DNA of 64,000 nucleotides from an uncultured Lachnospiraceae bacterium (GTDB lineage Bacteria > Bacillota > Clostridia > Lachnospirales > Lachnospiraceae). The notes beneath the pieces were generated by a model, which did no database searches, had not been told where the DNA came from, and worked only from the letters and a program-made list of their open reading frames with translations. A program made the translations under genes and the position numbers. Shown one piece after another: positions 8,593 through 17,355 of the stretch; position 1 is the stretch's first letter, and every line of letters starts with the position of its first letter. The stretch lies in the NCBI GenBank assembly GCA_947630925.1, contig CANRJM010000004.1, positions 1-64,000 of the forward strand. Direction: 5' to 3'.

Positions 8593-9816
8593 ATGATGAT
8601 TAACAAAATCAAACAATACGACTGGAAGAAATACAACTATTCTCTGTTGATCGTTGTCGTGATTCTTTGCTGTTTGAGCGCTTTTACCGTAAAATTAGCC
8701 GGTGGAGAAGAACTGGGTATGCTGTTTATGCGGAATCAGCTTTTTGGTATGATCTTAGGACTGCTGATTGTTGCGGTGCTTTCCGTTTTGGATTACCATT
8801 TTATTTGTAAGTTTGTTGTGATCTATTTTTTTGTCGGCATTTTACTGACGGCGGCGACTCATTCGCCGCTCGGAACCAATAATGGTACCGATGCATATCG
8901 TTGGATTTCTTTTGGCGGAATTACCTTTCAACCATCCGAGCTGATGAAAATCATATTAATTCTTGCACTGGCGGTCTATTTTGTGAAAATCCAAAGCAGA
9001 CTGGAACGATTCAGCACACTTGTGATAGCAGTTGTCATTACCGGCATTCCGGTGCTTTTGATCATGTCGCAGCCTGACTTGTCTTCCAGCCTGGTATCTG
9101 TATTTATTTTATTAGTTATGGTCATTGTTTCAGGATTAAGTTACAGAATTCTTGCTCCTGTATTTGCTTTGGGCCTGCCAATCAGTATCGTGCTGTTTTG
9201 GTATATCCAGCAACCGTATAATATTATTTTGAAATCGTATCAGTATAAACGAGTCATGGCATGGCTTCATCCGGAAACAGACGTGACGGGAGATATCAAT
9301 TTTCAGCAGAACCATTCCATCCGCGCCATTGCATCCGGACAGTTGACCGGTAAATTTATTCAGGATGGCGGCGCAGCGGCAGGCCAGTCCAGGGCGTATG
9401 ACAGCGTCGGGGTCAATGAAAGCGACTTTATCTGGTCGGTAATTGGGGAAGAGTTTGGATTTCTTGGTTGTTGTCTGATTCTTCTGCTGTTTGCGTTTGT
9501 GATTTATAAATGTTTTATGGTAGCCAAAAATGCGCAGGATTATCTTGGAAAAATGATTGCCGTAGGAGTTGCTGCAATGTATATGTTTCAGATATTTGCC
9601 AATATCAGTGTGGTTACTTTGATCTTTCCAAATACCGGTCTGCCATTGCCATTTCTGAGTAATGGTTTAAGTTCTATGGTGTCTTCCATGATTGGAATTG
9701 GTCTGATCATGAATATCGGCATCCAGCCTGCGAAGTCCAGCAAAGGCGGATTTACGATGCGTAATCTGTATGGGAACGGTCCGGCATCCGGAATTGATGT
9801 TGACCTGGAATTATAA
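8593..9816 (+). CDS. rodA: SEDS-family peptidoglycan polymerase RodA (FtsW/RodA/SpoVE)
   Basis: A 407-residue polytopic glycosyltransferase working with the class B PBP. It shows about ten membrane segments and family motifs: RWISFGGITFQPSELMKI (~103-120), a large extracytoplasmic loop with HPETDVTGDINFQQNHS and ESDFIWSVIGEEFGF, and the terminal FPNTGLPLPFLSNGLSS. AGGAGGG at 8583-8589 precedes ATG 8593; ATG 8596 is an equally good alternative. The context next to mrdA and mre genes favours RodA over FtsW. Confidence 0.93.
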   Translation: MMINKIKQYDWKKYNYSLLIVVVILCCLSAFTVKLAGGEELGMLFMRNQLFGMILGLLIVAVLSVLDYHFICKFVVIYFFVGILLTAATHSPLGTNNGTDAYRWISFGGITFQPSELMKIILILALAVYFVKIQSRLERFSTLVIAVVITGIPVLLIMSQPDLSSSLVSVFILLVMVIVSGLSYRILAPVFALGLPISIVLFWYIQQPYNIILKSYQYKRVMAWLHPETDVTGDINFQQNHSIRAIASGQLTGKFIQDGGAAAGQSRAYDSVGVNESDFIWSVIGEEFGFLGCCLILLLFAFVIYKCFMVAKNAQDYLGKMIAVGVAAMYMFQIFANISVVTLIFPNTGLPLPFLSNGLSSMVSSMIGIGLIMNIGIQPAKSSKGGFTMRNLYGNGPASGIDVDLEL

Positions 9817-9876
9817 ATGTTGTTATGGGGAAATCATTAAAAAATGGAAGGCAAACGAAAGGGGGACTGTAACAAA

Positions 9877-10296
9877 ATGAACATTGGCTTGATTGCGCAC
9901 GATGCGAAAAAAAATCTAATGCAGAATTTTGCAATTGCATACCGGGGGATTCTAAGTAAGCATGAGATTTTTGCAACGGGTACAACCGGCAGACTGATCG
10001 AAGAGGTAACCAATCTTTCCGTTCATAAATATTTGGCCGGTCATTTGGGCGGCGAGCAGCAACTGGCTTCTCAAATTGAACATAACCAAATTGATATGGT
10101 TCTCTTTCTGCGGGATCCTTTATCGCCAAAATCACATGAGCCGGATGTCAATAACGTCATACATCTGTGTGATATTTATAACATTCCGTTTGCAACGAAC
10201 CTTGCAACGGCAGAACTGCTGATCAAAGCTTTAGACCGCGGCGATTTGGAATGGCGTGAAATATTAAAAAAAGAGGAAATAGAAGACGATGAATAG
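9877..10296 (+). CDS. mgsA: Methylglyoxal synthase, with Glu at the catalytic Asp position
   Basis: Converts dihydroxyacetone phosphate to methylglyoxal and phosphate, a bypass of lower glycolysis. At 139 residues it matches the family end to end: IALIAHD-like start (D9), ATGTTGRLI (phosphate site), and LRDPLSPKSHEPDV with D80, H87 and D90 (E. coli D91, H98, D101). In the GGDQQ motif, however, the residue aligned to the catalytic base Asp71 of E. coli is Glu (E60, GGEQQ). ATG 9877 is chosen because it matches the family N-terminus. The stop overlaps the next gene by 8 bases. Confidence 0.92.
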   Translation: MNIGLIAHDAKKNLMQNFAIAYRGILSKHEIFATGTTGRLIEEVTNLSVHKYLAGHLGGEQQLASQIEHNQIDMVLFLRDPLSPKSHEPDVNNVIHLCDIYNIPFATNLATAELLIKALDRGDLEWREILKKEEIEDDE

Positions 10297-11293
10297 AGTA
10301 TGGATGAAATGGGGCGCATTATTGCTATGCATCAGTATCTGCCTGACAGGATGCGGTTCTTCTCCAAATGCATTATTTCATGGAAAGGCAGAGATTCCTT
10401 CAGAAGAATTTCAGACGGGAACGGCAGAGCCTTCCCTGTCATATCTTTCCAAAGGAATCTGTGTCATTCCGAAAAATGGGCAGACAAAGGAACCGGCCGG
10501 TCTGATGACCGCAAAGGCGTCTTTGATGATCAATGATTCCAGTCAGACGATGCTGTATTCGCATCATATTTATGAAAAAGTGTATCCGGCAAGCATTACC
10601 AAAATTGTAACGGCGCTTGTTGCATTGAAATATGGAAATCTGGAGGATACGGTTACTGTAAGCTATAATGCATCCCATATTACGGAATACGGCGCAAAAT
10701 TATGTGGTTTTGAAGAAGGGGATCAAATTGTACTGCGTGATCTTTTGTATTCTTTTCTGATTTGTTCGGGAAACGATGCCGGAATTGCGATTGCCGAGCA
10801 TATTGCAGGAGATGTAAATTCTTTTGCCAAAATGATGAACCGGGAAATGAAGGCTTTAGGCGCCGTAAATTCCCATTTTGTCAATCCACACGGACTGCAT
10901 GATAAAAATCATTATACTACGGCATATGACCTTTATCTGGTATTTCATCAACTGATTCAGAATGAAATATTTTTGGATATCATTCAACAGCCGGGTTACA
11001 CGGCGAAGTTTTTGGATAAAAAGAACAAACAGAAGACATTATATTTTTCTACAACAGACCGTTATCTGATTGGCCGTGCAGTTCCTCCTTCCGGTGTCAC
11101 TGTGATAGGCGGAAAAACAGGTACTACTTCAGATGCCGGCTCCTGCCTTATTCTATATTCGAAAGGGGAAAACGCCCAAGATTTTATTTCTATTGTGTTA
11201 AAAGCACCCGGCGCATATGCTCTATATGATCAAATGAATTATTTATTGGCTTTTGCAGCGGGCAAAACCGTCAATACTGCCGTTGCAGAGTAA
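10289..11293 (+). CDS. D-alanyl-D-alanine carboxypeptidase (DacA/DacF type), lipoprotein
   Basis: A serine peptidase trimming the terminal D-Ala of peptidoglycan stems. The N-terminus is a lipoprotein signal with lipobox LTGC (C22), so the enzyme should be anchored outside the membrane. Active-site motifs are present: S102-ITK (PASITK), SGN at 160-162 and KTGT at 276-279. Most DacA homologues use a cleaved signal and a C-terminal amphipathic anchor; here the lipid anchor replaces it, and the beta-rich C-terminal domain appears to be missing (334 residues). Confidence 0.92.
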   Translation: MNRVWMKWGALLLCISICLTGCGSSPNALFHGKAEIPSEEFQTGTAEPSLSYLSKGICVIPKNGQTKEPAGLMTAKASLMINDSSQTMLYSHHIYEKVYPASITKIVTALVALKYGNLEDTVTVSYNASHITEYGAKLCGFEEGDQIVLRDLLYSFLICSGNDAGIAIAEHIAGDVNSFAKMMNREMKALGAVNSHFVNPHGLHDKNHYTTAYDLYLVFHQLIQNEIFLDIIQQPGYTAKFLDKKNKQKTLYFSTTDRYLIGRAVPPSGVTVIGGKTGTTSDAGSCLILYSKGENAQDFISIVLKAPGAYALYDQMNYLLAFAAGKTVNTAVAE

Positions 11294-11336
11294 TTTACCA
11301 TATTGTTTATCGGGTTTTAAGATATATCCAATGAAA

Positions 11337-11360
11337 AGGGCAGGTGTCAAAACCTGCCCT
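11337..11360 (-). terminator. Hairpin terminator between converging genes
   Basis: AGGGCAGGT (11337-11345) pairs with ACCTGCCCT (11352-11360) around a 6 base loop. Read on the - strand it is followed by TTTTCATT, so it best serves the DUF378 gene, but it may also stop transcripts of the D,D-carboxypeptidase operon arriving from the left. Confidence 0.75.
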
Positions 11361-11382
11361 GAAAATTTGCTGCCGGAAAAAA

Positions 11383-11583
11383 TTAGTTGTTGTTACCGAT
11401 TCTTCCATAATAGCTGATTGCATAAAGCCCGCTGATACCAACAAGAGCATATATAATTCTGGAGAGAATGCTCATGTCGCCAAAAAGAAAGCGAACCAGA
11501 TCAAACTGCAGGAATCCAATGAGCCCCCAGTTGATTGCTCCAATAATTACTAATGTAAGTAATACATAGTCTAATATTTTCAT
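11383..11583 (-). CDS. DUF378 family small membrane protein
   Basis: 66 residues, two membrane helices. The sequence KILDYVLLTLVIIGAINWGL, then FDLVRFLFG and SRIIYALVGISGLYAI, is the DUF378 signature. Function unknown in the family. ATG 11583 is preferred because family members begin MK-x-L-D; a TTG at 11607 would lengthen it by 8 residues, and neither has a strong ribosome site. It is a single gene, convergent with the + strand operon before it and ending at a hairpin terminator. Confidence 0.8.
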   Translation of the reverse strand: MKILDYVLLTLVIIGAINWGLIGFLQFDLVRFLFGDMSILSRIIYALVGISGLYAISYYGRIGNNN

Positions 11584-11793
11584 TGTTTTGTACCAAATTC
11601 CGGGCAAAATAACAAGAACTGCCCAGGATGCAAACCGAACAGGTGAATATCATGTGTTTGCATCAATCCTTTCTTTAAAATTTTTTCACCCGCAAAAATC
11701 TTTTATATTACAAGTGTTCTCATTAATTTCCAAATTATTCAGAAAATTATAATTTTATTGTTTTCTATTTTTCTTCTCATGGTTTCTGCTGTC

Positions 11794-11822
11794 TTGACAA
11801 CTTCTCCGGTTAGGAATAAGAT
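11794..11822 (+). promoter_or_regulatory. Sigma-A type promoter of the HlyD-yggS-sepF run
   Basis: TTGACA (11794-11799), 17 base spacer, TAAGAT (11817-11822). It lies 69 bases before the HlyD-like gene. The rest of the 11584-11793 gap is AT-rich and shows only a weak GGGCA/TGCCC hairpin at 11602-11625 in the leader of the DUF378 gene. Confidence 0.75.
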
Positions 11823-11890
11823 GAATTGAAAAGGGATTGGAATGGAGTAAATGAGGATAACAGACAAGGGAAGCCGAAAGGAGGAAAACC

Positions 11891-13291
11891 ATGAGACAGC
11901 GCAACCGAAAAGTGGTAAAACTGAAAAAACGCCCTTCCTATTTTTTAGGAACGCTGCTGTTTTTATTTGCTGTTTATCTATTGGTTTTGTTTATTCAATC
12001 CTTTACCAGAGAACATGTGTCGATTTATGAGGTTAATCAGAAGCAGATTGCAGACAATGAAAATCTGCGCGGAATCATATTGCGGGAGGAATCTCTGGTG
12101 ACTGCTCCCAAAACCGGATATATCGATTATTATTTAAGCGAAGGTTCCAGAATGTCTGCCGCCACAACAGTCTATTCCATCAATGAGCAAGAACCGTTGT
12201 CTGATACCATAGTGTCCGTAGACACCAGTAATGTATCCCTGTCCGATGAAGATACGCAGAACATCCGTAATGAGATTGCTAATTTTCGCGAGTATATGGA
12301 CTTATCCGATTATAATCATATCTTAAATTTTCGGTATAATATCAACAATACGTTGATGGATTTATCCGATATCAACTTATCGAAAAATCTGAATCAGTTA
12401 AAAAAGGAATCCGTATCCAATGCGTCTTTTCAACTGGTAAAAGCGAAAGAAACCGGTATTATTTCATTTTGTACCGATGGATATGAGGATTTAACCGTGG
12501 ACGACATTGATAAAACCAATTTTAAGGAGATGACAGATCAATGGAGACAACTGCGGTCCAATGAAAAAATCAAGGCGCATAAGCCTGTTTACCGTGTTGT
12601 GAAAAGCGAAAAATGGTCTCTCGTAGTTTCTTTGACAAAAGAGCAGTATCAGAAAATACAGAACAGGGATTCCATATCCGTCACGATTAAAAAGGATAAT
12701 ATTACTATGACGCCCACAGTCCATACATTTACTTCTGACGGAGATTATTTTGCCAATTTAATTTTTGATAAATATATGATTCATTATTTGAATAACCGTT
12801 ATTTGGATATTGAAATCCAATTTAACAGTGCAAGCGGTTTGAAAATCCCGGTATCGTCTATTGTTCGGAAAAAATGCTATGTCATTCCAAAAGAATATAT
12901 CACTACCGGGACGGGAAAAACAAATCAGCGGGGAGTTGCGGTTCTTTCCTATTCGAAATCCGGCCGGGAGCAGATTGATTTTGTGCCGGCGGACATTTAT
13001 TATGAAGATACTAAAAATAATGTCTATCTGGATGCAGACCTGTTTCCGGCAGGTACTACGATTATCAATGAGAACGGCAAGGCCAATGAAAGACTGCAGG
13101 TAACCGATATCAGGGAGCTGGAAGGCGTTTATAACTGTAATCAGGGATATTGCCGGTTCCGTTATATTAAAAAATTATACGAAAATCAGGAATATGCCAT
13201 TATAGAAAATGGCGTAACCTATAGTCTTTCAAATTTTGATCATATTATCCTGAATCCGGAGACAATTCAGGAAGATGATATTATCTATTAA
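11891..13291 (+). CDS. HlyD-like membrane-anchored protein (periplasmic adaptor family)
   Basis: 466 residues: a very basic N-terminus, one membrane helix (~18-37), then an extracellular part with a barrel-sandwich/lipoyl-like segment (GIILREESLVTAPKTGYIDYYLSEGSR split around ~57-85), a helical stretch and a C-terminal beta domain. HlyD proteins are adaptors of efflux or secretion systems, but no ABC transporter is adjacent. Instead it leads a cell-division gene run (yggS, sepF, yggT, ylmH, divIVA). I infer an envelope or division-linked role; the transport role is unproven. AAAGGAGG lies just before ATG 11891. Confidence 0.75.
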   Translation: MRQRNRKVVKLKKRPSYFLGTLLFLFAVYLLVLFIQSFTREHVSIYEVNQKQIADNENLRGIILREESLVTAPKTGYIDYYLSEGSRMSAATTVYSINEQEPLSDTIVSVDTSNVSLSDEDTQNIRNEIANFREYMDLSDYNHILNFRYNINNTLMDLSDINLSKNLNQLKKESVSNASFQLVKAKETGIISFCTDGYEDLTVDDIDKTNFKEMTDQWRQLRSNEKIKAHKPVYRVVKSEKWSLVVSLTKEQYQKIQNRDSISVTIKKDNITMTPTVHTFTSDGDYFANLIFDKYMIHYLNNRYLDIEIQFNSASGLKIPVSSIVRKKCYVIPKEYITTGTGKTNQRGVAVLSYSKSGREQIDFVPADIYYEDTKNNVYLDADLFPAGTTIINENGKANERLQVTDIRELEGVYNCNQGYCRFRYIKKLYENQEYAIIENGVTYSLSNFDHIILNPETIQEDDIIY

Positions 13292-13309
13292 TAACAGGAG
13301 GTGGCAGGA

Positions 13310-14005
13310 GTGGTCAGAGAAAATCTTTTTGCCGTTGAGCAGAATATAATCAAGGTCTGTAAACAATCCAACCGGGATCCAAAGGAAGTTACGCTCATTG
13401 CCGTGAGTAAGACGAAACCACGGGAAATGATAGAAGAAGCAATTTTATGCGGTAAAAAAGAATTTGGGGAAAATAAAGCGCAGGAAATGAAAGAAAAATG
13501 TGATGCGCTTCCAAAGGAACTAAAATGGCATTTTATTGGACATTTGCAGACAAATAAAGTAAAATATGTAGTTGGGAGAGCCTTTTTGATTCATTCCGTT
13601 GACTCTTACCATCTGGCAGAAGCAATTGAAGCGGAAAGCGCCAAAAAAGATGTGATATCGCATATCCTGATAGAAGTGAATGTAGCGCAGGAGGAGACAA
13701 AATTTGGGCTGAAACCGGAAGAAACCCTTGCTCTCATTGAGAAAATTGCAAAATTAAAGCATATTCGTATTGAAGGTTTGATGACAATTGCACCGTTTGT
13801 AGAAAATCCGGAAGAAAATCGTAGTGTTTTTCGCAAGTTAAAGGAATTGTCGGTTGACATTGCAGGAAAAAACATTGATAATGTTTCTATGAGTGTTTTA
13901 TCGATGGGGATGACAAATGATTACGAAGTTGCAGTTGAAGAGGGGGCTACACATGTACGGGTTGGTACAGGAATTTTTGGGGAACGTGATTATAGCAAAA
14001 AATAA
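13310..14005 (+). CDS. yggS: YggS/PLPBP family pyridoxal phosphate homeostasis protein
   Basis: Fold-type III PLP-binding protein without known catalysis, involved in vitamin B6 and amino acid balance. PLP lysine is K34 in AVSKTKP; FGENKAQEM, WHFIGHLQTNK, IEGLMTIAPF and SMGMTNDYEVAVEEGATHVRVG are all conserved. AGGAGG at 13296-13301 sits 8 bases before GTG 13310, which I take as start (231 residues); the upstream GTG at 13301 overlaps the ribosome site. It precedes sepF, as in many Gram-positive bacteria. Confidence 0.94.
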   Translation: MVRENLFAVEQNIIKVCKQSNRDPKEVTLIAVSKTKPREMIEEAILCGKKEFGENKAQEMKEKCDALPKELKWHFIGHLQTNKVKYVVGRAFLIHSVDSYHLAEAIEAESAKKDVISHILIEVNVAQEETKFGLKPEETLALIEKIAKLKHIRIEGLMTIAPFVENPEENRSVFRKLKELSVDIAGKNIDNVSMSVLSMGMTNDYEVAVEEGATHVRVGTGIFGERDYSKK

Positions 14006-14016
14006 AAGGAATCTAT

Positions 14017-14046
14017 TTGGAAATATCGGTTATTTTCAGATAAAAT
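14017..14046 (+). promoter_or_regulatory. Candidate internal promoter before sepF
   Basis: TTGGAA (14017-14022) and TAAAAT (14041-14046) are 18 bases apart in the 69 base gap between yggS and sepF. This could give sepF its own expression in addition to readthrough. Confidence 0.45.
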
Positions 14047-14074
14047 AAGGAGATAATACATAGGAGGTTATCAA

Positions 14075-14668
14075 ATGGCAAATGGATGGAACAAATTGAT
14101 GGATTTCTTGAAACTTACGGATGAGGATGATGAATTTGATGATGATTTTTATGATGATGAATATGATTATAATGATCAAAAAGAATTAGAAAAAGAAGAA
14201 AAGCGTCTGATGAAAGAGAAGAGGAGAGAAGAAAAGAAGAGTTCTGCTTATCGTAATACAGCACGTAATACAGCAGAGTATTATGAAAGAGAGGAGCCTT
14301 CTGCTGTACCGCGGCGCAGCACTTCCCGCACTTCCGGCAGCAAGGTAGTAAAGATGCCGTCCTCCGGCAGTGAGATGGAGGTTTGTATTGTAAAACCGGA
14401 GAATATTGGGGAAGCGCAGCAAGTTTGCGAACTGTTGCTGAATGAACATCCGGTTGTCGTTAATTTAGAGGGAATTGATATTATGGAAGCGCAACGGATC
14501 ATGGACTTTATCTCCGGCTGTATTTTTGCCATATCCGGAAATATGTGTCAGGTGTCCCGTTATATATTTATCTTCTCGCCAAAGGACGTGGATATTTCCG
14601 GCGATTATATCAAGAGCCTTGAAAATGAAGAAAGCTATAACATTGCAACATTTCATAAGGAATTTTAA
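14075..14668 (+). CDS. sepF: Cell division protein SepF
   Basis: FtsZ-binding membrane anchor of the divisome. The N-terminal amphipathic helix (ANGWNKLMDFLKL) would bind membrane; an acidic then basic low-complexity linker (~18-105) follows; the SepF core (~107-190) contains VCIVKPENIGEAQQVCELLL and VVNLEGIDIMEAQRIMDFISG, and SRYIFIFSPKDVDI. 197 residues. It is preceded by GGAGG and followed 2 bases after its stop by the yggT start. Confidence 0.94.
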   Translation: MANGWNKLMDFLKLTDEDDEFDDDFYDDEYDYNDQKELEKEEKRLMKEKRREEKKSSAYRNTARNTAEYYEREEPSAVPRRSTSRTSGSKVVKMPSSGSEMEVCIVKPENIGEAQQVCELLLNEHPVVVNLEGIDIMEAQRIMDFISGCIFAISGNMCQVSRYIFIFSPKDVDISGDYIKSLENEESYNIATFHKEF

Positions 14669-14670
14669 AT

Positions 14671-14937
14671 ATGTTTTCCTATATTGTATATTGTCTGAGT
14701 ATTTTTTTGATTGTGCTGGAAGTCATTGTTTTGTTTTTTTTACTTCAAAGCATTATATATATGGGACAAAGGATGAAAAAGTTTTCTTTTATGCTGATTG
14801 CTCCAATGCTGTTTCCAATGCAGAGATTGGTCCAAAAGTCGGTTATGAATACGTTTTCAGTTGATTTGAGCCCATATCTGATTCTGATTGTTCTTTTCTA
14901 TTTAGAAAAGTTCTGTGGCTATTTATTGTCTGTATAA
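14671..14937 (+). CDS. YggT family membrane protein
   Basis: 88 residues with membrane helices at ~5-30 and ~68-86. The sequence FSYIVYCLSIFLIVLEVIVL and PMQRLVQK followed by DLSPYLILIVLFYLEKF matches the YggT pattern of two helices with a polar connector. Function is not well defined; members lie near sepF in Gram-positive division clusters, as here. AAGGA precedes ATG 14671. Confidence 0.85.
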   Translation: MFSYIVYCLSIFLIVLEVIVLFFLLQSIIYMGQRMKKFSFMLIAPMLFPMQRLVQKSVMNTFSVDLSPYLILIVLFYLEKFCGYLLSV

Positions 14938-14992
14938 AAAATGCTTTTTGACACCTAAATCCCACAAATGAAAAAAGGAATGGAGTTATGGC

Positions 14993-15805
14993 ATGCATCT
15001 GACCAAGGAAGAACAGATACTATTACAACATTTTAACGATATGATTCAATTATCGTATCAAAGATCGATTCCTGTATACAGCCAATTTTGCAGCTTATCC
15101 GAATTGGAGTTAGCCTATCAGGCTCTGGAAGAGTTTTATGGAAAATTTTGGAAAGAAGGCGAGCAATTTATCACATTTGGAGGATATCCGGATGCAGAGA
15201 GGAAAATAATATGTTTTTTGCCGCAGCAGGAATTTTCTTCAGGATATCAGGCAATTCCGCGCAGTGAAGATTTTCCCATATGCTGCGTGCAGGCCGAGCC
15301 CGTTAATAAACATTTTTGCGATTCCCTAAATCACAGGGATTTTTTAGGAGCGGTCATGCATTTGGGAATTACCAGAAATCAAATAGGCGATATTGTAGTA
15401 AGGCAAGAGAACAGGGTTTCTACCGGATATATCTTTTGTAAAAAAGATAAAGCGGAATTACTGCTGCGCATTGATCAGATTAAACATACAACGGTAGCTG
15501 CTCAGCTTGCTGACTTCAACCGGTTTTCGAAGAAAACAGAATTCATGGAAATTACAGGCAGTGTATCATCTTTTCGATTGGATGCAATCATTGCGCTTGC
15601 GATTCATTCATCACGTTCAAAAGCGCTTGCATTGATTCAGGCAGGAAATGTATTTTTAAATGGGAGATGCTGTACAGAGAATGCCAAAAAAGGAAAAGAA
15701 GGAGATGTGTTTTCTATACGGGGCTATGGAAAATTTCTCTTTGAAAAAGCCAGTACATTGTCGAAAAAAGGGCGTTATCATATTATTATCAAAAAATACA
15801 TATAG
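14993..15805 (+). CDS. ylmH: YlmH family RNA-binding protein (S4 domain)
   Basis: 270 residues: an N-terminal YlmH domain with ITFGGYPDAERKIICFLP (~60-77) and HRDFLGAVMHLGITRNQIGDI (~112-132), then a C-terminal S4 RNA-binding domain (SSFRLDAIIALAIHSSRSKA, LIQAGNVFLNGR). YlmH is linked to ribosome-associated quality control and lies in division gene clusters of Gram-positive bacteria. Start ATG 14993 follows GGAG; it sits between yggT and divIVA. Confidence 0.93.
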   Translation: MHLTKEEQILLQHFNDMIQLSYQRSIPVYSQFCSLSELELAYQALEEFYGKFWKEGEQFITFGGYPDAERKIICFLPQQEFSSGYQAIPRSEDFPICCVQAEPVNKHFCDSLNHRDFLGAVMHLGITRNQIGDIVVRQENRVSTGYIFCKKDKAELLLRIDQIKHTTVAAQLADFNRFSKKTEFMEITGSVSSFRLDAIIALAIHSSRSKALALIQAGNVFLNGRCCTENAKKGKEGDVFSIRGYGKFLFEKASTLSKKGRYHIIIKKYI

Positions 15806-15817
15806 GAGGAATTTATT

Positions 15818-16789
15818 ATGTTGACACCAATTGACATCCAGAATCATAATTTAAAAACCGGAGTACGCGGGTATAGCAAAAAAGAAACAGACGATTTTTT
15901 AGAGGAAGTTTTGGCAAGCTATGAGGAAATTTACCGGGAAAACCATGAGTTAAAAGAAAAACTTTCCTCCTTGAGTGAAGGAATCCAATATTATAAAAAT
16001 ATGGAAAATACTCTGCAAAAAGCTTTGGTTCTGGCAGAAAAGACCTCCACGGAAACACAGGAAGCGGCGAAAAGCGCGGCAGATGCTATGCTGAAGGAGG
16101 CAAAGGCAAAGGCGGAAGCCATCCAAAAAGAGGCAGACGCATATGCAGAAGTAGCAAAGTCCAATGCAAACCGCGAGTTGGAATCTACACGGGATCATGT
16201 TCGGAAGTTAGTACAGAGTTATGAAAATTATCGCCTGCAGTTTAAAAAGTTAGCAGAGTCTCAGATTGAAATGTTAAACAGTGAAACATATTCTATTTTT
16301 GCACCGGAGCTGCAGGAAATGTTGGAAAATGCTCCAAGTGCAGATGAGGCGATGAGTGCGGAAAAAACAGTTGGCATCCAACTGGAAGAAAATCCATTTG
16401 GAACGGATCCGATGGAACTGACAGAGGAAGAAAAACTGGCTGAGACAAAAGACTTATCGGGTATATTAAAAGACGCCAAAAAAGAGGCGGAGCCTTCTGA
16501 TGCCACAGCGGAAACGCAGCCTGAATCGATAGAGACGGTAGATGAAGGAGAACAGGAAGGCGGAGCAGAAGAGGAACCGGTCAAAGAGGAAAATGAGAAA
16601 AAGCCGGAAGTAGCCGAAACGGCGCATGGAGAAACGGCGGAAGAAACCATAGGAGAAGAAAAGCTCCAAGAGGAAGTGGAAACAAAGAAAACCTCTCATT
16701 TGCCTGAAAATACAGAAATTGCAAAGTCTGTATCGCCGGAGAAGAAAGAAGAAGAGGAGTCTCCATTTATGTTTATTGATACGGAATAA
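15818..16789 (+). CDS. divIVA: DivIVA domain protein with long acidic tail
   Basis: The N-terminus MLTPIDIQNHNLKTGVRGYS and KKETDDFLEEV is the DivIVA lipid-binding domain that senses negative membrane curvature. Residues ~30-160 form coiled coil. Residues ~190-323 are low complexity and very acidic (runs of E with T, A, K), unlike the short tail of B. subtilis DivIVA. AGGAGGA precedes ATG 15818 closely. It probably scaffolds polar or septal wall proteins; the coexistence with MinE at 8285 means polar Min localisation may not depend on it. Confidence 0.93.
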   Translation: MLTPIDIQNHNLKTGVRGYSKKETDDFLEEVLASYEEIYRENHELKEKLSSLSEGIQYYKNMENTLQKALVLAEKTSTETQEAAKSAADAMLKEAKAKAEAIQKEADAYAEVAKSNANRELESTRDHVRKLVQSYENYRLQFKKLAESQIEMLNSETYSIFAPELQEMLENAPSADEAMSAEKTVGIQLEENPFGTDPMELTEEEKLAETKDLSGILKDAKKEAEPSDATAETQPESIETVDEGEQEGGAEEEPVKEENEKKPEVAETAHGETAEETIGEEKLQEEVETKKTSHLPENTEIAKSVSPEKKEEEESPFMFIDTE

Positions 16790-16821
16790 CAGATTGTTGC
16801 ATTCAATGATGGGAGAGAGCA

Positions 16822-17355
16822 ATGAAGGTAAAAAAATGTCTGTATGGCATCCTTGGTGTTGTTTTTTTATTGATTCTTGATCAGATAACAAAGTACCAGG
16901 CAGCATTAGGATTAAAGGGAACACAGGGGATACCGTTGATTCCCGGGATTTTTGAATTGCAATATCTGGAAAACCACGGCGCTGCTTTTGGCCTCTTTCA
17001 AAATCAGAGACTGGCTCTTTTGATTGTTACTTTTATTATTTTAGTACTTCTGCTGCTTGCCTATTTAAAACTTCCCGAGGATAAACATTACGATTTTCTG
17101 AGAATGACGGGTGTATTATTAGCTGCCGGAGCTGTTGGTAATATGTTTGACCGCCTGTATCAGGGGTATGTCATTGACTTTTTCTATTTGAAATGCATTG
17201 ATTTCCCGATATTTAATCTGGCAGATTGTTATGTTGTTATTGCTGCAATTTTGTTCTTGTTTCTGGGATGTTTTTATTATGAAGAAAAAGATTTTACTTT
17301 TTTCCGGAAAAAGAAACCGAAAGAAAACAAAAAGGGAAATCCTAAGCAGGAATGA
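16822..17355 (+). CDS. lspA: Lipoprotein signal peptidase (signal peptidase II)
   Basis: Aspartyl protease of the membrane that removes prolipoprotein signal peptides. 177 residues, four membrane helices; catalytic aspartates D110 (GNMFDRL) and D135 (FNLADC) and the motif YLENHGAAFGLFQ are present. A lysine-rich cytoplasmic tail ends the protein. GGGAGAG precedes ATG 16822. It overlaps rluD by 4 bases. The window encodes several clear substrates, such as the lipoproteins at 10289, 24200, 39091 and 48894. Confidence 0.96.
   Translation: MKVKKCLYGILGVVFLLILDQITKYQAALGLKGTQGIPLIPGIFELQYLENHGAAFGLFQNQRLALLIVTFIILVLLLLAYLKLPEDKHYDFLRMTGVLLAAGAVGNMFDRLYQGYVIDFFYLKCIDFPIFNLADCYVVIAAILFLFLGCFYYEEKDFTFFRKKKPKENKKGNPKQE

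Noticed and set aside
16466-16924. 152-codon - strand frame
   Set aside because: Antisense to the low-complexity acidic tail of divIVA; the Phe/Leu/Arg-rich product is a mirror of the GAA/GAG repeats.
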